From: Tatlockia sp. | GTDB lineage: Bacteria; Pseudomonadota; Gammaproteobacteria; Legionellales; Legionellaceae | Direction of reading: 5' to 3' | Assembly (NCBI GenBank): GCA_013697955.1 | Contig: JACCVV010000071.1 | Span: forward strand, 1 to 64,000 | DNA: 64,000 nucleotides | Shown here: positions 48,606 to 57,823 of the stretch, piece by piece | Layout of the letters: the number at the start of each line of letters is the position of its first letter | Position numbering within the stretch: position 1 is the stretch's first letter | Translations under genes and position numbers: made by a program | The notes under the pieces: model-generated | Told to the model about the DNA's origin: nothing | The model's database searches: none | The model's input: only the letters and a program-made list of their open reading frames with translations

Positions 48606-49283
48606 ATGCAGCTAAAGCCTATAAAAATAACAAGTGGAACGATGGAAGCGGTCAAATGGCTGGCTTTGCTGTCAATGACTATTGATCATATCAATCGATT
48701 TTTCTTCAATACTGAAATTTATCCTGCCTATTGTGCGGGTCGCCTGGCGATGCCGCTTTTCGCCTTCATTCTCGCCTATAATCTTGCCAAACCAGAAGTC
48801 GGCTCCAGTGGACTCTACACTAAAGTTCTACAGCGCTTGTTATTCTTTGGACTCATAGCAACACCGGGTTATATGGCCATGCGTCAGCTCGAGCAGCCCT
48901 TTCCGCTAAATATAATGTTTCTGCTGGCTGCAGCGGTAGGCATCTTCTACTTTCTAGATAAAGAAGATAAAAGCCATCAATTGATTGCTCTTTTTATCTT
49001 TTTAATAGGCGGTTTTTTTGTTGAATACGATTGGGTTGGCATATTGTTCTGCGTCACAGCCTGGTCATACTGTCGAAAGCCCACTCTCTTGACTTTGTCA
49101 GGCTGGCTTATTGCCTTTCTACTTCTTGATTTTATTAATAATAATCATTGGGCTTCAATTAGCCTTCCCGTGATTTGGTTCGCAACAAAAATTGATTTAA
49201 AAATCCCCCGAATCCGCTATTTATTCTATATATATTATCCACTCCATCTGAGCATTTTGTATTTATTAACCAAATTGCGCTAA
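48606..49283 (+). CDS. TraX-family membrane protein
   Basis: A 225-residue inner-membrane protein with seven or so hydrophobic segments. WLALLSMTIDHINRFFF near the start and GRLAMPLFAFILAYNLAK are the hallmark text of the TraX family, the F-plasmid member of which N-acetylates pilin. Chromosomal copies like this one are common and are likely acyltransferases for envelope molecules; no conjugation genes are near. The start is ATG 48606, three bases after a TTG. Confidence 0.88.
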   Translation: MQLKPIKITSGTMEAVKWLALLSMTIDHINRFFFNTEIYPAYCAGRLAMPLFAFILAYNLAKPEVGSSGLYTKVLQRLLFFGLIATPGYMAMRQLEQPFPLNIMFLLAAAVGIFYFLDKEDKSHQLIALFIFLIGGFFVEYDWVGILFCVTAWSYCRKPTLLTLSGWLIAFLLLDFINNNHWASISLPVIWFATKIDLKIPRIRYLFYIYYPLHLSILYLLTKLR

Positions 49284-49366
49284 TTATTGGTAAATTTCAC
49301 CAATAATGTAATTCTCTGTTCTATAGTTATAGGTAAACCGTATCCTAAATGGAATTGGGAGTAATC

Positions 49367-49927
49367 ATGCCAGTACACGAGAGACGCCAACATTTCCGCA
49401 TCGAGGATCAAATCTACTTTGATTTTAAAATAATCGAGCCGGGTTCAATTTATTCCGATAAACAAGTTAAAGAAGAGCTTTTAGGCCAAAGCGGCAAACG
49501 TTATCTTGAAACTAATCAATATTTTCAGAGCCTCGATTATGAATTAGCAGAACTCACCCAAGCGTTAGCTTTGAAAGAGCCTGCAATTGCCCATTATTTG
49601 AATCTAATTAATGCCAAAATTGAATATTTAGCACGTCATCTACTGATTGGCGAAAAGATTCATCTACGCAAGGTGAATATCAGTTTAGGTGGAATGGCTT
49701 TTAAAACCAAAGAACGAATCAAGGAAAAAACCAGGGTAAAAGTGGTTATTTATACTAAACCAAAAATGATTCCTATCATGGTCTCCGCAGTTGTGGTTTA
49801 TAGCCAATATCATAATGAAAAACAGTACCATACCGCCGTGCAATTTGAAGAATTGGACAGAGAACAGGAGCAGTTGCTTTCCCAGCACATTATGATTGCG
49901 CAAAAATCGGAATGCCAAGCAGATTAG
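49367..49927 (+). CDS. PilZ-domain protein, probable cyclic-di-GMP receptor
   Basis: A 186-residue soluble protein. The N-terminal VHERRQHFRI carries the arginines of the PilZ c-di-GMP motif (RxxxR), and NISLGGMAF supplies the second motif (D/NxSxxG). Between them lies a helical insertion of about 90 residues, so the domain is split. GGGAG sits four bases before ATG 49367, which I prefer to the ATG at 49349. It may act on motility, pili or attachment; the target is unknown. Confidence 0.82.
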   Translation: MPVHERRQHFRIEDQIYFDFKIIEPGSIYSDKQVKEELLGQSGKRYLETNQYFQSLDYELAELTQALALKEPAIAHYLNLINAKIEYLARHLLIGEKIHLRKVNISLGGMAFKTKERIKEKTRVKVVIYTKPKMIPIMVSAVVVYSQYHNEKQYHTAVQFEELDREQEQLLSQHIMIAQKSECQAD

Positions 49928-49992
49928 AGAGTTTCCTCAAAACGGTTTTTCCATGATAATGTGGGTCTATTATTTTTTTGCCAGGATATAGC

Positions 49993-50262
49993 ATGACAAG
50001 ATTTGTTTTTTGTTCCAAATTAAAGCAAGAAGAAGAGGGTTTAGAAAAAGCTCCTTTCCCAGGCACCTTGGGGGAAAAAGTTTATAACGAAGTCTCCAAA
50101 CAAGCTTGGAAAATGTGGCTCTCACACCAAACAATGTTGATTAATGAATATCGTCTAAGTTTAATTGATCCCAAAGCTCGCGAATTCCTTCACGAAGAAA
50201 TGAAAAAATTCTTTTTCGGTGATGGCTCTGAAAAGCCGGCTGGCTTTGTCCCCAAAGAATGA
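49993..50262 (+). CDS. yggX: Iron-trafficking protein YggX
   Basis: An 89-residue protein of the YggX family, tied to protection of iron-sulfur clusters from oxidation and to Fe(II) handling. The text [22 protein letters not shown] with the reactive cysteine, and [23 protein letters not shown] [20 protein letters not shown], plus [15 protein letters not shown] at the end, match the family along its whole length. AGGA precedes ATG 49993. psuG begins eight bases after the stop. Confidence 0.95.
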   Translation: MTRFVFCSKLKQEEEGLEKAPFPGTLGEKVYNEVSKQAWKMWLSHQTMLINEYRLSLIDPKAREFLHEEMKKFFFGDGSEKPAGFVPKE

Positions 50263-50269
50263 GGAAACC

Positions 50270-51187
50270 ATGTTCCATGAATTATTGAATTTTAATCCCG
50301 AGGTTTCAGAGGCATTAAAGCAAGGAAAACCGATAGTCGTGCTGGAATCGACCATTATTTCACACGGCATGCCTTTCCCGAATAATTTACATACCGCCCA
50401 ACAGGTTGAACAGCTTATTCGCGATAATGGAGCAATACCGGCAACAATTGCTCTTTATCAAGGAAATATTCATATTGGTATTAGTGAAAAAATTATGGAG
50501 CATTTGGCAAAATCAAAAGACGTTATTAAAGCCTCAAGACGTGATATTTCCTATGTATTGAGCCGCAAAATAACCGCGAGCACCACAGTTGCAGCAACAA
50601 TGTTTTGCGCTAATTTAGCAGGCCTGCCACTCTTTGTTACCGGTGGTATTGGAGGCGTGCAACACCATGGCGGGGAAAGCTTTGATGTTTCGGCAGATTT
50701 GATAGAACTTGGCTCTACTCCGGTAACTGTTGTGTGCTCAGGCGCCAAATCCATTCTCGACTTACCTAAAACCCTGGAAATGCTTGAAACCTATGGCGTT
50801 GCTGTGGTTGGTTATCAAACCGATGAATTTCCCGCATTCTTCAGCCATTCAAGCGGCATACCTCTTTTACACCGAATAGATACAGCCAGCGAAATTGCTG
50901 TAATGATGAACTATCATAAGAAACTAAAAATCAAAAATGGGATTGTTATCGCAAATCCAATTCCAAAAGAAGCTGAAATTCCTGATGATAAAATTTTCCC
51001 AATCATCAAACAAGCCCAGGATGAAGCCAAACATTTAAATGGAAAAGCAATCACCCCTTTTTTATTAAAACGAATAGCAGAGCTCACCGCCGGCCAAAGC
51101 CTTCATGCCAATATGGAATTAATAAAATCAAACGCAATTTTAGGATCTGACATTGCCAAAGCCTATTATCAGCAATCAATAGATTAA
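50270..51187 (+). CDS. psuG: Pseudouridine-5'-phosphate glycosidase
   Basis: A 305-residue enzyme that cleaves pseudouridine 5'-phosphate to uracil and ribose 5-phosphate. VLESTIISHGMPFPNN, FVTGGIGGVHRG-like VTGGIGGVQHHGGE, and KSILDLPKTLEMLET with GVAVVGYQTDEFPAFF are characteristic, including the Mg-binding and lysine residues. GAGGAAACC precedes ATG 50270, chosen over an earlier in-frame ATG inside yggX. A pseudouridine kinase gene (psuK) is not adjacent. Confidence 0.94.
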   Translation: MFHELLNFNPEVSEALKQGKPIVVLESTIISHGMPFPNNLHTAQQVEQLIRDNGAIPATIALYQGNIHIGISEKIMEHLAKSKDVIKASRRDISYVLSRKITASTTVAATMFCANLAGLPLFVTGGIGGVQHHGGESFDVSADLIELGSTPVTVVCSGAKSILDLPKTLEMLETYGVAVVGYQTDEFPAFFSHSSGIPLLHRIDTASEIAVMMNYHKKLKIKNGIVIANPIPKEAEIPDDKIFPIIKQAQDEAKHLNGKAITPFLLKRIAELTAGQSLHANMELIKSNAILGSDIAKAYYQQSID

Positions 51188-51264
51188 AAATAATTCGAAT
51201 AGGAAACAAACAATTCAATGAAATTACCCACACCATTTTTTCAGAAAAAATTCCTAAACTTTTC

Positions 51265-51293
51265 TTGACTCAAAACCCTCTTAGGGGTTTAAT
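51265..51293 (+). promoter_or_regulatory. Promoter of the tRNA-Phe gene
   Basis: TTGACT (51265-51270), 17 bases, TTTAAT (51288-51293), 14 bases before the tRNA 5' end. GC-containing TTAGGGG in the spacer may act as a discriminator-like element. Confidence 0.7.
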
Positions 51294-51306
51294 AGCAACC
51301 TCTTGC

Positions 51307-51382
51307 GGCCAGATAGCTCAGTCGGTAGAGCAGAGGATTGAAAATCCTTGTGTCGGCGGTTCGATTCCGTCTCTGGCCACCA
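51307..51382 (+). tRNA. tRNA-Phe (anticodon GAA)
   Basis: Seven-base acceptor GGCCAGA pairs with TCTGGCC at 51372-51378; the D loop has AGCTCAGTCGGTAGAGC, the anticodon loop has TTGAAAA with GAA, and the T arm has GGTTCGATTCC. CCA is encoded at 51380-51382. tRNA genes like this are common integration targets. Confidence 0.98.
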
Positions 51383-52074
51383 AGAAAATCAAAGAGTTAC
51401 AGAAAAGTAAATAACTCCTATAAAACACCTTTAGACCTTAAAGATCTTTAAATCCGAAATTTCCCTATTTTTATGGCATCAATCATGTGCGTTATAGCCA
51501 GACCACTCTAAAAGTAGTTACCAATTTGTCTTCCATGTGAAAAGGTCCATTTATTAATGGCAGCAATAGGACGCTGGAGATAGTATCTTCGCCTCTCCGG
51601 GAAGCCATTTAGAAAGATTATTAATGAAGCCTGTGGGAGCGTTAATTTTATCGGGATAATAAGCTCCAATCCCGTTATATCAAAAGGAATAGCAATTGGA
51701 CTTGCGATGTTTAAGCTTCTGGAATAGCCCTTGCATTAACAGGTGTTTGTGAAGAGGCCAGCACACCTGCTTTATATTATTACGCAGTTTAGGAAAACGA
51801 GCGTATTCATTATTAATCTAAGTTTAATCTCTATTCTGCCAACCATTTTTTACTACTTATCTTAGCTATTGCCGATATTAAGTAAGCAACTCAAAGTTAC
51901 ATAGCATATTCACTACAAACAATTTTTCAGTCGAAAAATAATTAACTTAAATAACAAAATGAACAGCTATAGATCATTCAAATTAACCGCGGAATAGCTA
52001 GACGAAAGGCCTTAGCAACACAAACCTAAGCCTCTCCAACGCCTTCAAAAAGAATAAAGATCTTCAGACCATGA
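51383..52074. other. Degenerate region downstream of tRNA-Phe
   Basis: About 690 bases without an intact gene. Short in-frame fragments of a membrane-transporter-like protein are visible around 51668-51792. No perfect repeat of the tRNA 3' end was found by eye, so an attachment site is not shown. Confidence 0.5.
51668..51792 (+). pseudogene. Possible transporter remnant (MFS-like C-terminal fragment)
   Basis: One frame reads NPVISKGIAIGLAMFKLLE up to a stop at 51725; the next frame over continues IALALTGVCEEASTPALYY to a stop at 51790. Together they resemble the end of an MFS metabolite transporter, where such text occurs near the last two helices. Short and frameshifted; the family call is tentative. 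Confidence 0.3.
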
Positions 52075-54177
52075 TTAGAGTCTAATGGCGCCTAAATCCA
52101 AAACTTCAGAAATTGCTTCGGTTCTGGAGCCTGGTTTTGAATTATGATAGCTGTTATCGTGATACCCATTGGAAAAAGTAGAGGATCGTTTAAATAAACC
52201 AAAAAAATTGCTGCTGTTTGCATAAGAGTATTGATGAACTGTTTTAAAAAGTTGTCGGAAATTGCGTTGGTTAACATAATCATCTGCAAGTTCCCAAGCT
52301 TTGGCGGTTCTGGAGTTGGGATGATTTTGAATATAATGATTAATATCAATTTCGCTTAAGTCCACTTTATCCACCAAATAATTCCAGTTCTTGAAGCAGG
52401 AACTTTGTCCTACATACAAGGCCTTATAAATGGTTTTAAAATAATCAATTTTAGGATCTGCTTCCTGTTCGACCATCTCTTCAACTACGGGAGGATTGAT
52501 GTAGTCTTTATTTTCGAATAACGATTTTTCACTAATTTTTGATACCAAACCATATTCAAAAGTCAAAAGCATAAGAATGAAAATATAATTTTTCAACTCT
52601 TGAGGTAAGCCAAAAGAGGTAAGCAATAATAAATTTTGATAAAGGAAGCTAATTTTACGATTTATATTTCTTTCTAAAATTTGTTCAATGCCCAAGGATA
52701 ATGTTTCTGGAACTTTATTATTACTACCATTACTGAGACGGCTACCCCAAGAATAATCGCGATAATTGTGTGAAAAATCTGAGAGATCAAGGCAAGTTAG
52801 GCTAAAATTTTTCTTCAATTGACTAATTACAGGCATAGTTAAATAGCTATAATTGCCATAGAGGTTAAGCTTGGTAAGCGTTTGATTTTCCGCTAAAGCC
52901 GAAAGAATTATTTGGACTGCCTTATTGTTTATAGTAGAGAAACAGTTTGATAAATTGAGTGACTTAAGTGTTTTATTCGTCTTGAGCATTTTTGCGATAG
53001 CATTAGCAGTCTCATCAGATGCTGGAAAAAAATTTCTACAAAAATTAACAGAAATCAAATTTCTATTGCTTCTCAAGGCATTAAAAAGAGAAAAACAGGC
53101 TGTCTTGGAACATGCATATTTTACTTGTGTAACCTTCAAAACGCCTACTGAGATATACCTTAACGCTCTATTAGAATTTATCACGTCGACAAGGCTTGGA
53201 ATGGTGTCATCATTAAGACCCATCGAATTTCTAACCACTAACTCTTCAAGATTGGGATGATTTTTTAGTGAATCCGTTAATTCCAGTACAAAATCAATCG
53301 AAGTATCAAATTCATTGTATAGCTCTAATGTTTTTAGACTTTTATTTTGCTCAATTACTAAATTGAGGCGTTGTAAATTATCATTTAATAATGGATCGGA
53401 GATATAAAAGGTTAACGTGATAGAAGAAAGGTTTTTTGTATTTTCCAGGAATATTAGTGTTTTTTCCAAAGCCTCAGAACTCACAATAGCTGCAGAATAG
53501 TATGAAGGTTTAATTATAGTTTGATCCAGATAAATTTTGGTTAAATGCTTAAAAATTTCCAAAAATTCCAATTCAAGGTCGTCAGATAAAGAACAATTTT
53601 TAAAATTTATTTCATGCAAATTTTGATTTAACCTAAGTGAGTCGGCAATAGCCAGAGCTCCCTCCATCAAATTTTTATTTGCGCTAAAATCAAGAATCGC
53701 TAGTGTTTTATTTGTTCTTAAAGCGTGGGCAATCTCTAGGGCTGTATCCTTGTTCAAGCCAGAGTAATTTTGATGTAACCAAAAGCTACCAACCGACAGG
53801 GAGGTCAAATTACTATTTTCAAATATAAGTTGAGCAAGATAGGAGCAGGTATTTTGTCCATAAAGACCTCTAAAAGTCAGTGATTTTAAAGAAGGTTTTA
53901 AACTTTCCAAGCTGCTACCAAAAAGCTCTGCAATTATATTTGAGCTATTCTGGCATGACAAGTTTCCTGTCAGAGCCAAGCTAATGAGTGATTTTTGAGA
54001 TTTTAAATTTTGTTGAAGTGTAATTAGTTTTTCTTCAGGAAGATTGTTCGCCGCGAAATGTATTGAGCAGTGTTTAACCTCATTGGTTAAATGTTCAATA
54101 CAATGATCTAAATCTTTTTTTCCAAAGATTTTATAATGGATTTTTGGGAGTTTATTTATTTCATTTTTAGTAATCAT
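52075..54177 (-). CDS. Leucine-rich-repeat protein, candidate Dot/Icm effector
   Basis: A 700-residue soluble protein. From about residue 60 to 490 it is made of ribonuclease-inhibitor-like LRRs with units such as NKTLKSLNLSNCFSTINN, NQTLTKLNLYGNYSYL and NPNLEELVV-type text. A helical, Phe/Tyr-rich C-terminal region of about 200 residues follows, rich in Asn/Ser near the end. Such proteins (LegL types) are secreted into host cells by Legionella. There is no signal peptide. The start is unclear: ATG 54177 (MITKNEINKLPKIHYK) or GTG 54273, neither with a good ribosome site. A candidate PmrA box lies 160 bases upstream of the ATG. Confidence 0.82.
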   Translation of the reverse strand: MITKNEINKLPKIHYKIFGKKDLDHCIEHLTNEVKHCSIHFAANNLPEEKLITLQQNLKSQKSLISLALTGNLSCQNSSNIIAELFGSSLESLKPSLKSLTFRGLYGQNTCSYLAQLIFENSNLTSLSVGSFWLHQNYSGLNKDTALEIAHALRTNKTLAILDFSANKNLMEGALAIADSLRLNQNLHEINFKNCSLSDDLELEFLEIFKHLTKIYLDQTIIKPSYYSAAIVSSEALEKTLIFLENTKNLSSITLTFYISDPLLNDNLQRLNLVIEQNKSLKTLELYNEFDTSIDFVLELTDSLKNHPNLEELVVRNSMGLNDDTIPSLVDVINSNRALRYISVGVLKVTQVKYACSKTACFSLFNALRSNRNLISVNFCRNFFPASDETANAIAKMLKTNKTLKSLNLSNCFSTINNKAVQIILSALAENQTLTKLNLYGNYSYLTMPVISQLKKNFSLTCLDLSDFSHNYRDYSWGSRLSNGSNNKVPETLSLGIEQILERNINRKISFLYQNLLLLTSFGLPQELKNYIFILMLLTFEYGLVSKISEKSLFENKDYINPPVVEEMVEQEADPKIDYFKTIYKALYVGQSSCFKNWNYLVDKVDLSEIDINHYIQNHPNSRTAKAWELADDYVNQRNFRQLFKTVHQYSYANSSNFFGLFKRSSTFSNGYHDNSYHNSKPGSRTEAISEVLDLGAIRL

Positions 54178-54336
54178 TGAGGCTTTAATGTGTTTAAAGT
54201 GGCTAAACTGTATCAAATTTGTATCACCATAGCAACCTAAACGGCAAGGCAGATTGCTTGTGTAATAGGCCACGGGCTCCGGATAAAAATGAACGATTTA
54301 GTTCAAGTCTTTACTGTAGGCTTTTATTAACAAGGT

Positions 54337-54353
54337 CTTATAAAGTTATTAAG
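54337..54353 (-). promoter_or_regulatory. Weak candidate PmrA box upstream of the LRR gene
   Basis: On the minus strand CTTAAT (54353-54348), five bases, TATAAG (54342-54337): one mismatch from YTTAAK-N5-YTTAAK. An AT-rich TAATAA lies about seven bases further. A hairpin CTGTGC-TGCT-GCACAG at 54428-54443 is the only other structure I see in this 300-base gap. Confidence 0.3.
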
Positions 54354-54573
54354 ACAAAACCGTATTTAACAACATTCAATAAAATCTATGGATAAGCCAA
54401 TTGGAGACTTATTCAAAGTAGTGCCCCCTGTGCTGCTGCACAGAGGCGTCTATTTAATGATGACATTCTTCGGTTAAGCTCAGCTCTGAAAATAAAAATG
54501 CTTGCTAATATTAGATTCCACATTTATAGGTTTATTTTTCCGTACACTTTTATGGGCGTCACTAGCAATTCAT

Positions 54574-55190
54574 TTAAATGCTGTTAGTGGATGAGCACTC
54601 TTTATTTTTTAGATAATTAATGATCTCATCTTTTTCACCATTAGGATTACTAGTATTAGCCCACCACAGTGGAGACGTACCAAATACCTCTTCAGTTAAG
54701 GAAACACCATAACTGTCTAATAATTTTATTACTTCTATATCATTAGTCATAGCAGCAATATTAGGCGCATATTTTGATGTTAGCCTATCTGATTCGAGTG
54801 TGCCCCAGCCTCCAATAATACGTTTAAGCATTCAAAAACTTTATTTCCTAAGGCAGGATTCAACCCTTTTCTTTTCAAAATTCCGTACATAAGTGGGGTA
54901 AACCCAGAATCATCTTCTAACTCTTTATTAAAACCTAAGCCCAAGAAGTATTTAACTAAACCAACCTTTCCTGAAACTACTGCGAAATGCAATAGTGAAT
55001 GACCTTCTCTATCAACGGCATTTTTATTGGAGGAATTTTTAATGAATTGGCTAATTAAATTTTTATGCTCATTTTTATTATAAAGTTGAACCGCTTCGAT
55101 TAATTCAGGGCTTAAGCTCGCTACTTCAGGTTTAGGAAACTGTTTTCTTAAAAACTTATCAAAAAAATCAGGATTATATTTATCTCTCAT
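54574..55190 (-). pseudogene. Ankyrin-repeat protein gene with a frameshift
   Basis: Frame one starts at ATG 55190 (GAGGG before it) and encodes ankyrin repeats: DREGHSLLHFAVVSGKVGLV, DDSGFTPLMYGILKRKGLNP and FECLNVLLEAGAHSNQIG, stopping at 54780. The expected continuation, DRLTSKYAPNIAAMTNDIEV then IKLLDSYGVSLTEEVFGTSP and LWWANTSNPNGEKDEIINYL, is in the next frame, ending at 54574. A single-base shift near 54790 would restore one protein of about 205 residues. There is no homopolymer at that point, so a real inactivating mutation is more likely than slippage; a sequencing error remains possible. If intact it would be another effector-like ankyrin protein. Confidence 0.7.
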
Positions 55191-55695
55191 GACGCCCTCT
55201 TTCTATTTTACTCGGGTTGAAATTGTGCACTATCAAAGAAAAAATGTAAAGTTTTGTAATAAAACTGTAAACAAAACGAGCCTATGCTAGAAGCAATGTA
55301 CTGAGAGAATAGAGTTTTATTGAAATAGATAATTCAAAAAAAATATCGACTTAAAAAATTTAAGGTAAGATTCAATAATTGTCAGTTTTGCGCGTACAAA
55401 AACGTACTTTAGGACGATATTTTTATCTGTAGGATTATTTGCGCTGTAGCACACATAGCAAAACGCGCTATATACAAGTTTTTGATAAAATTCTAAGGCA
55501 GTAAATGAATAAGAAAATGTTAATTGAGAATATTCCGCTGAGCGCTCTTTACCGAGGTTTACTCAGGTGATTCACATTTCCTCTTTTCATCTTTGTCAGA
55601 TGCATTTGGGAATCAATTTAATCAAGGAATTAAACCAATAATTGCGATCTTTAACAGGATAACGTTCAGATTGCAGAGTCTGAAAGGAATATGAT
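55191..55695. other. AT-rich intergenic gap
   Basis: 505 bases between two divergent genes. A CTTAAA-AAA-TTTAAG palindrome is at about 55350-55364. Otherwise I see only AT-rich sequence and no gene. Confidence 0.5.
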
Positions 55696-56751
55696 ATGTC
55701 CAAATGGATGATATATGGAGCAAATGGTTACACTGGAGAATTGATTGCAAGGGAAGCAAAAGCAAAAGGGCTAAATCCAATTATTGCAGGACGCAATGAA
55801 CCTAAAATTCAATCCTTATCTAAAGAGCTTGGGTTTACTAGTCGTATTTTTGATTTGCATAATCAGCAAGCATTAACAATGCAGCTTGCAGATGTGCAAT
55901 TGGTTTTAAATTGTGCTGGACCATTTTCCTCCACAAGCTTAGCTATGATTAAAGCATGCATTCAATCAGGAACCCATTACATCGATATTACTGGTGAAAT
56001 TTCAGTTTTCGAATATGCTCAAAGCCAAAATCAACAAGCAATAGCCTCTAACATCCTACTTTGTCCAGGAGTTGGATTCGATGTCATACCAACGGACTGT
56101 ATAGCGGCAAAATTAAAACAAGCCCTGCCTGACGCCAACTACTTAGCCCTTGGATTTGATACCCACACAAGCTTATCACCAGGGACCGCAAAAACAGCTG
56201 TTGAGGGCCTAGCACAGGGAGGAAAAATCCGTAGTAACGGGAAAATAAAAAAAGTTCCTTTAGCTTGGAAAACTCATAATATTGATTTTGGCAGGGGTAA
56301 AAAATTAGCAACAACCATTGCTTGGGGAGATGTAAGCACTGCTTATTACAATACCGGTATACCCAATATTGAAGTGTATATTCCCGTATCCAAAAGAAAA
56401 CTATCTATTTTAAAAGCAGCCAATTATATTGGCTGGCTTTTAAGATTAAGTCCTGTGCAGAGTTTTCTAAAAAAGAAAGCCGTGAAACTAAAAGGCCCCG
56501 ATTACAAACAACTAAAACAGCTTGATACTTTTGTATGGGGAGAAGCAAAAAATGCTAAGGGTGAAAGAAAAATTGTTCGCATTAAAACAGCTAATGGATA
56601 TGCACTTACAGTTAGCGGTAGCTTAGCGGTAGTCGAATTTTTGCTAAAAAATAAAGTAAAAGCAGGCTATACCACTCCTGCTCAATTAATGGGTTCAGAT
56701 TTCATCAGTAAACTTCCAGGCAGTAGTGAAGTTGCGGCAGGGGAAAATTAA
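55696..56751 (+). CDS. Saccharopine dehydrogenase-like oxidoreductase (trans-acting enoyl reductase family)
   Basis: A 351-residue NAD(P)-dependent protein. The Rossmann opening MIYGANGYTGELIAREAKAKG with GxxGxxG-like spacing, then LVLNCAGPFSSTSLAMIKAC, HYIDITGEISVFE and CPGVGFDVIPTDC are typical of the saccharopine-dehydrogenase-like family that also includes enoyl reductases of lipid synthesis. The C-terminal part has GYALTVSGSLAVVEFLL. AAGGA lies seven bases before the ATG. The substrate is unknown; the name covers only the fold. Single gene. Confidence 0.88.
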   Translation: MSKWMIYGANGYTGELIAREAKAKGLNPIIAGRNEPKIQSLSKELGFTSRIFDLHNQQALTMQLADVQLVLNCAGPFSSTSLAMIKACIQSGTHYIDITGEISVFEYAQSQNQQAIASNILLCPGVGFDVIPTDCIAAKLKQALPDANYLALGFDTHTSLSPGTAKTAVEGLAQGGKIRSNGKIKKVPLAWKTHNIDFGRGKKLATTIAWGDVSTAYYNTGIPNIEVYIPVSKRKLSILKAANYIGWLLRLSPVQSFLKKKAVKLKGPDYKQLKQLDTFVWGEAKNAKGERKIVRIKTANGYALTVSGSLAVVEFLLKNKVKAGYTTPAQLMGSDFISKLPGSSEVAAGEN

Positions 56752-57042
56752 TTAATAATTCTTACTGTTTGAGTTAGTTTCTTTCAAACTTTACAAAAGC
56801 CATAACCACCACCCTTAATCAAAAACGATTGCTAATTACTGAGGGAATTAGAGGAAAGTTCAGATTGCTTAAGCTTGGAAATCAAGACCTTAGTTAAAAA
56901 CTGTTAATTTTTTGCCTATTCATCAAATTAAGTTACATCAAGAAACAAAATATCAAAATCTTTAATTAAAAGTTTAGCTTGAACATAGAGTGGAGCTTTG
57001 AGGTCATCAGAGTCCAATCAATAGATTTCACCCATTACAAAC

Positions 57043-57071
57043 TTGACAATCTGTCTACCAACTAGTAGATT
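57043..57071 (+). promoter_or_regulatory. Promoter with overlapping palindromic operator of the TetR gene
   Basis: TTGACA (57043-57048), 17 bases, TAGATT (57066-57071). The spacer and -10 hold TCTAC-N6-GTAGA (57054-57069), a perfect palindrome in a place where a bound repressor would block RNA polymerase. Transcription should start about seven bases after the -10, at or next to the ATG at 57079, so the mRNA would be leaderless or nearly so. Confidence 0.65.
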
Positions 57072-57078
57072 GTTGTTT

Positions 57079-57639
57079 ATGAAAATATCAGACAAAAAAA
57101 ATGAAATATTGGACTGTGCTCAATCACTAATCCAAAAGCGTGGTTATAATGGTTTTAGTTACGCCGATATCTCAAGCAAAGTTGGTATTCGTAAGGCGAG
57201 CATTCATCATCACTTCCCCACAAAAGTCGATTTAGCTATAGCTATTATTGAGCGCTATGGCGAAGATTTTGATACTTATCTTGCAACAATAAATGGTCAA
57301 AATGATTGGCTAAAAAAAATTGAACTCTATACCGAGGTTTATAAAACGGTTTTAAGCGAGGACAAATTATGCCTTTGTGGCATGTTAGCTTCCGATATGG
57401 ACAGCCTACCTGAAGAAGTGAAAATGAAAGTTCGTAATTTTCTTTCTGTCAATGCGGATTGGCTAGCTGATATTTTGGCTGCTAACACGAAGCTTTCAAA
57501 AATTCGTATTATCAATATTTCCTGGCAAATTTTAAATCAACTTCAGGGCGGACTGATGTTAGCGCGGATTTTGGAAAATCCTTCCTTATTTAAAAACAGT
57601 TGTCAGGAAATGCTCTCGCAATTAAAAAACCTTTCATGA
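57079..57639 (+). CDS. TetR-family transcriptional repressor
   Basis: A 186-residue regulator. The N-terminal DNA-binding domain KNEILDCAQSLIQKRGYNGF then SYADISSKVGIRKASIHHHFPTKVDLAIAI is textbook TetR; the rest is an all-helical ligand-binding domain with CLCGMLASDMD and a C-terminal LSQLKNL. ATG 57079 lies directly behind the -10, so it is read from a leaderless message; the longer frame from 57043 would start inside the -35. The cysteine pair in CLCGM might sense electrophiles or metals. The cupin gene 184 bases downstream is a possible target. Confidence 0.9.
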   Translation: MKISDKKNEILDCAQSLIQKRGYNGFSYADISSKVGIRKASIHHHFPTKVDLAIAIIERYGEDFDTYLATINGQNDWLKKIELYTEVYKTVLSEDKLCLCGMLASDMDSLPEEVKMKVRNFLSVNADWLADILAANTKLSKIRIINISWQILNQLQGGLMLARILENPSLFKNSCQEMLSQLKNLS

Positions 57640-57823
57640 TGCATGAGAATGAATTGTTATTATAATTTTAAATTTTTTATCCTACCAACTGATAGATAGC
57701 TTTTGGAGAAATAAAAGGGTGAAGGGGTAAAGTTATCAACTTTAACTCAAATCTAACAACAAGGAGCAACCCTCAATAACTAAGCCTACCTTTTAGAAGG
57801 TTGGCACACCTTGGAGAAAACAA

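Noticed and set aside
48606..49283. Evidence of a conjugative element from the TraX-like gene
   Set aside because: Chromosomal TraX homologues are common and no other transfer genes, relaxase or type IV secretion genes are nearby.
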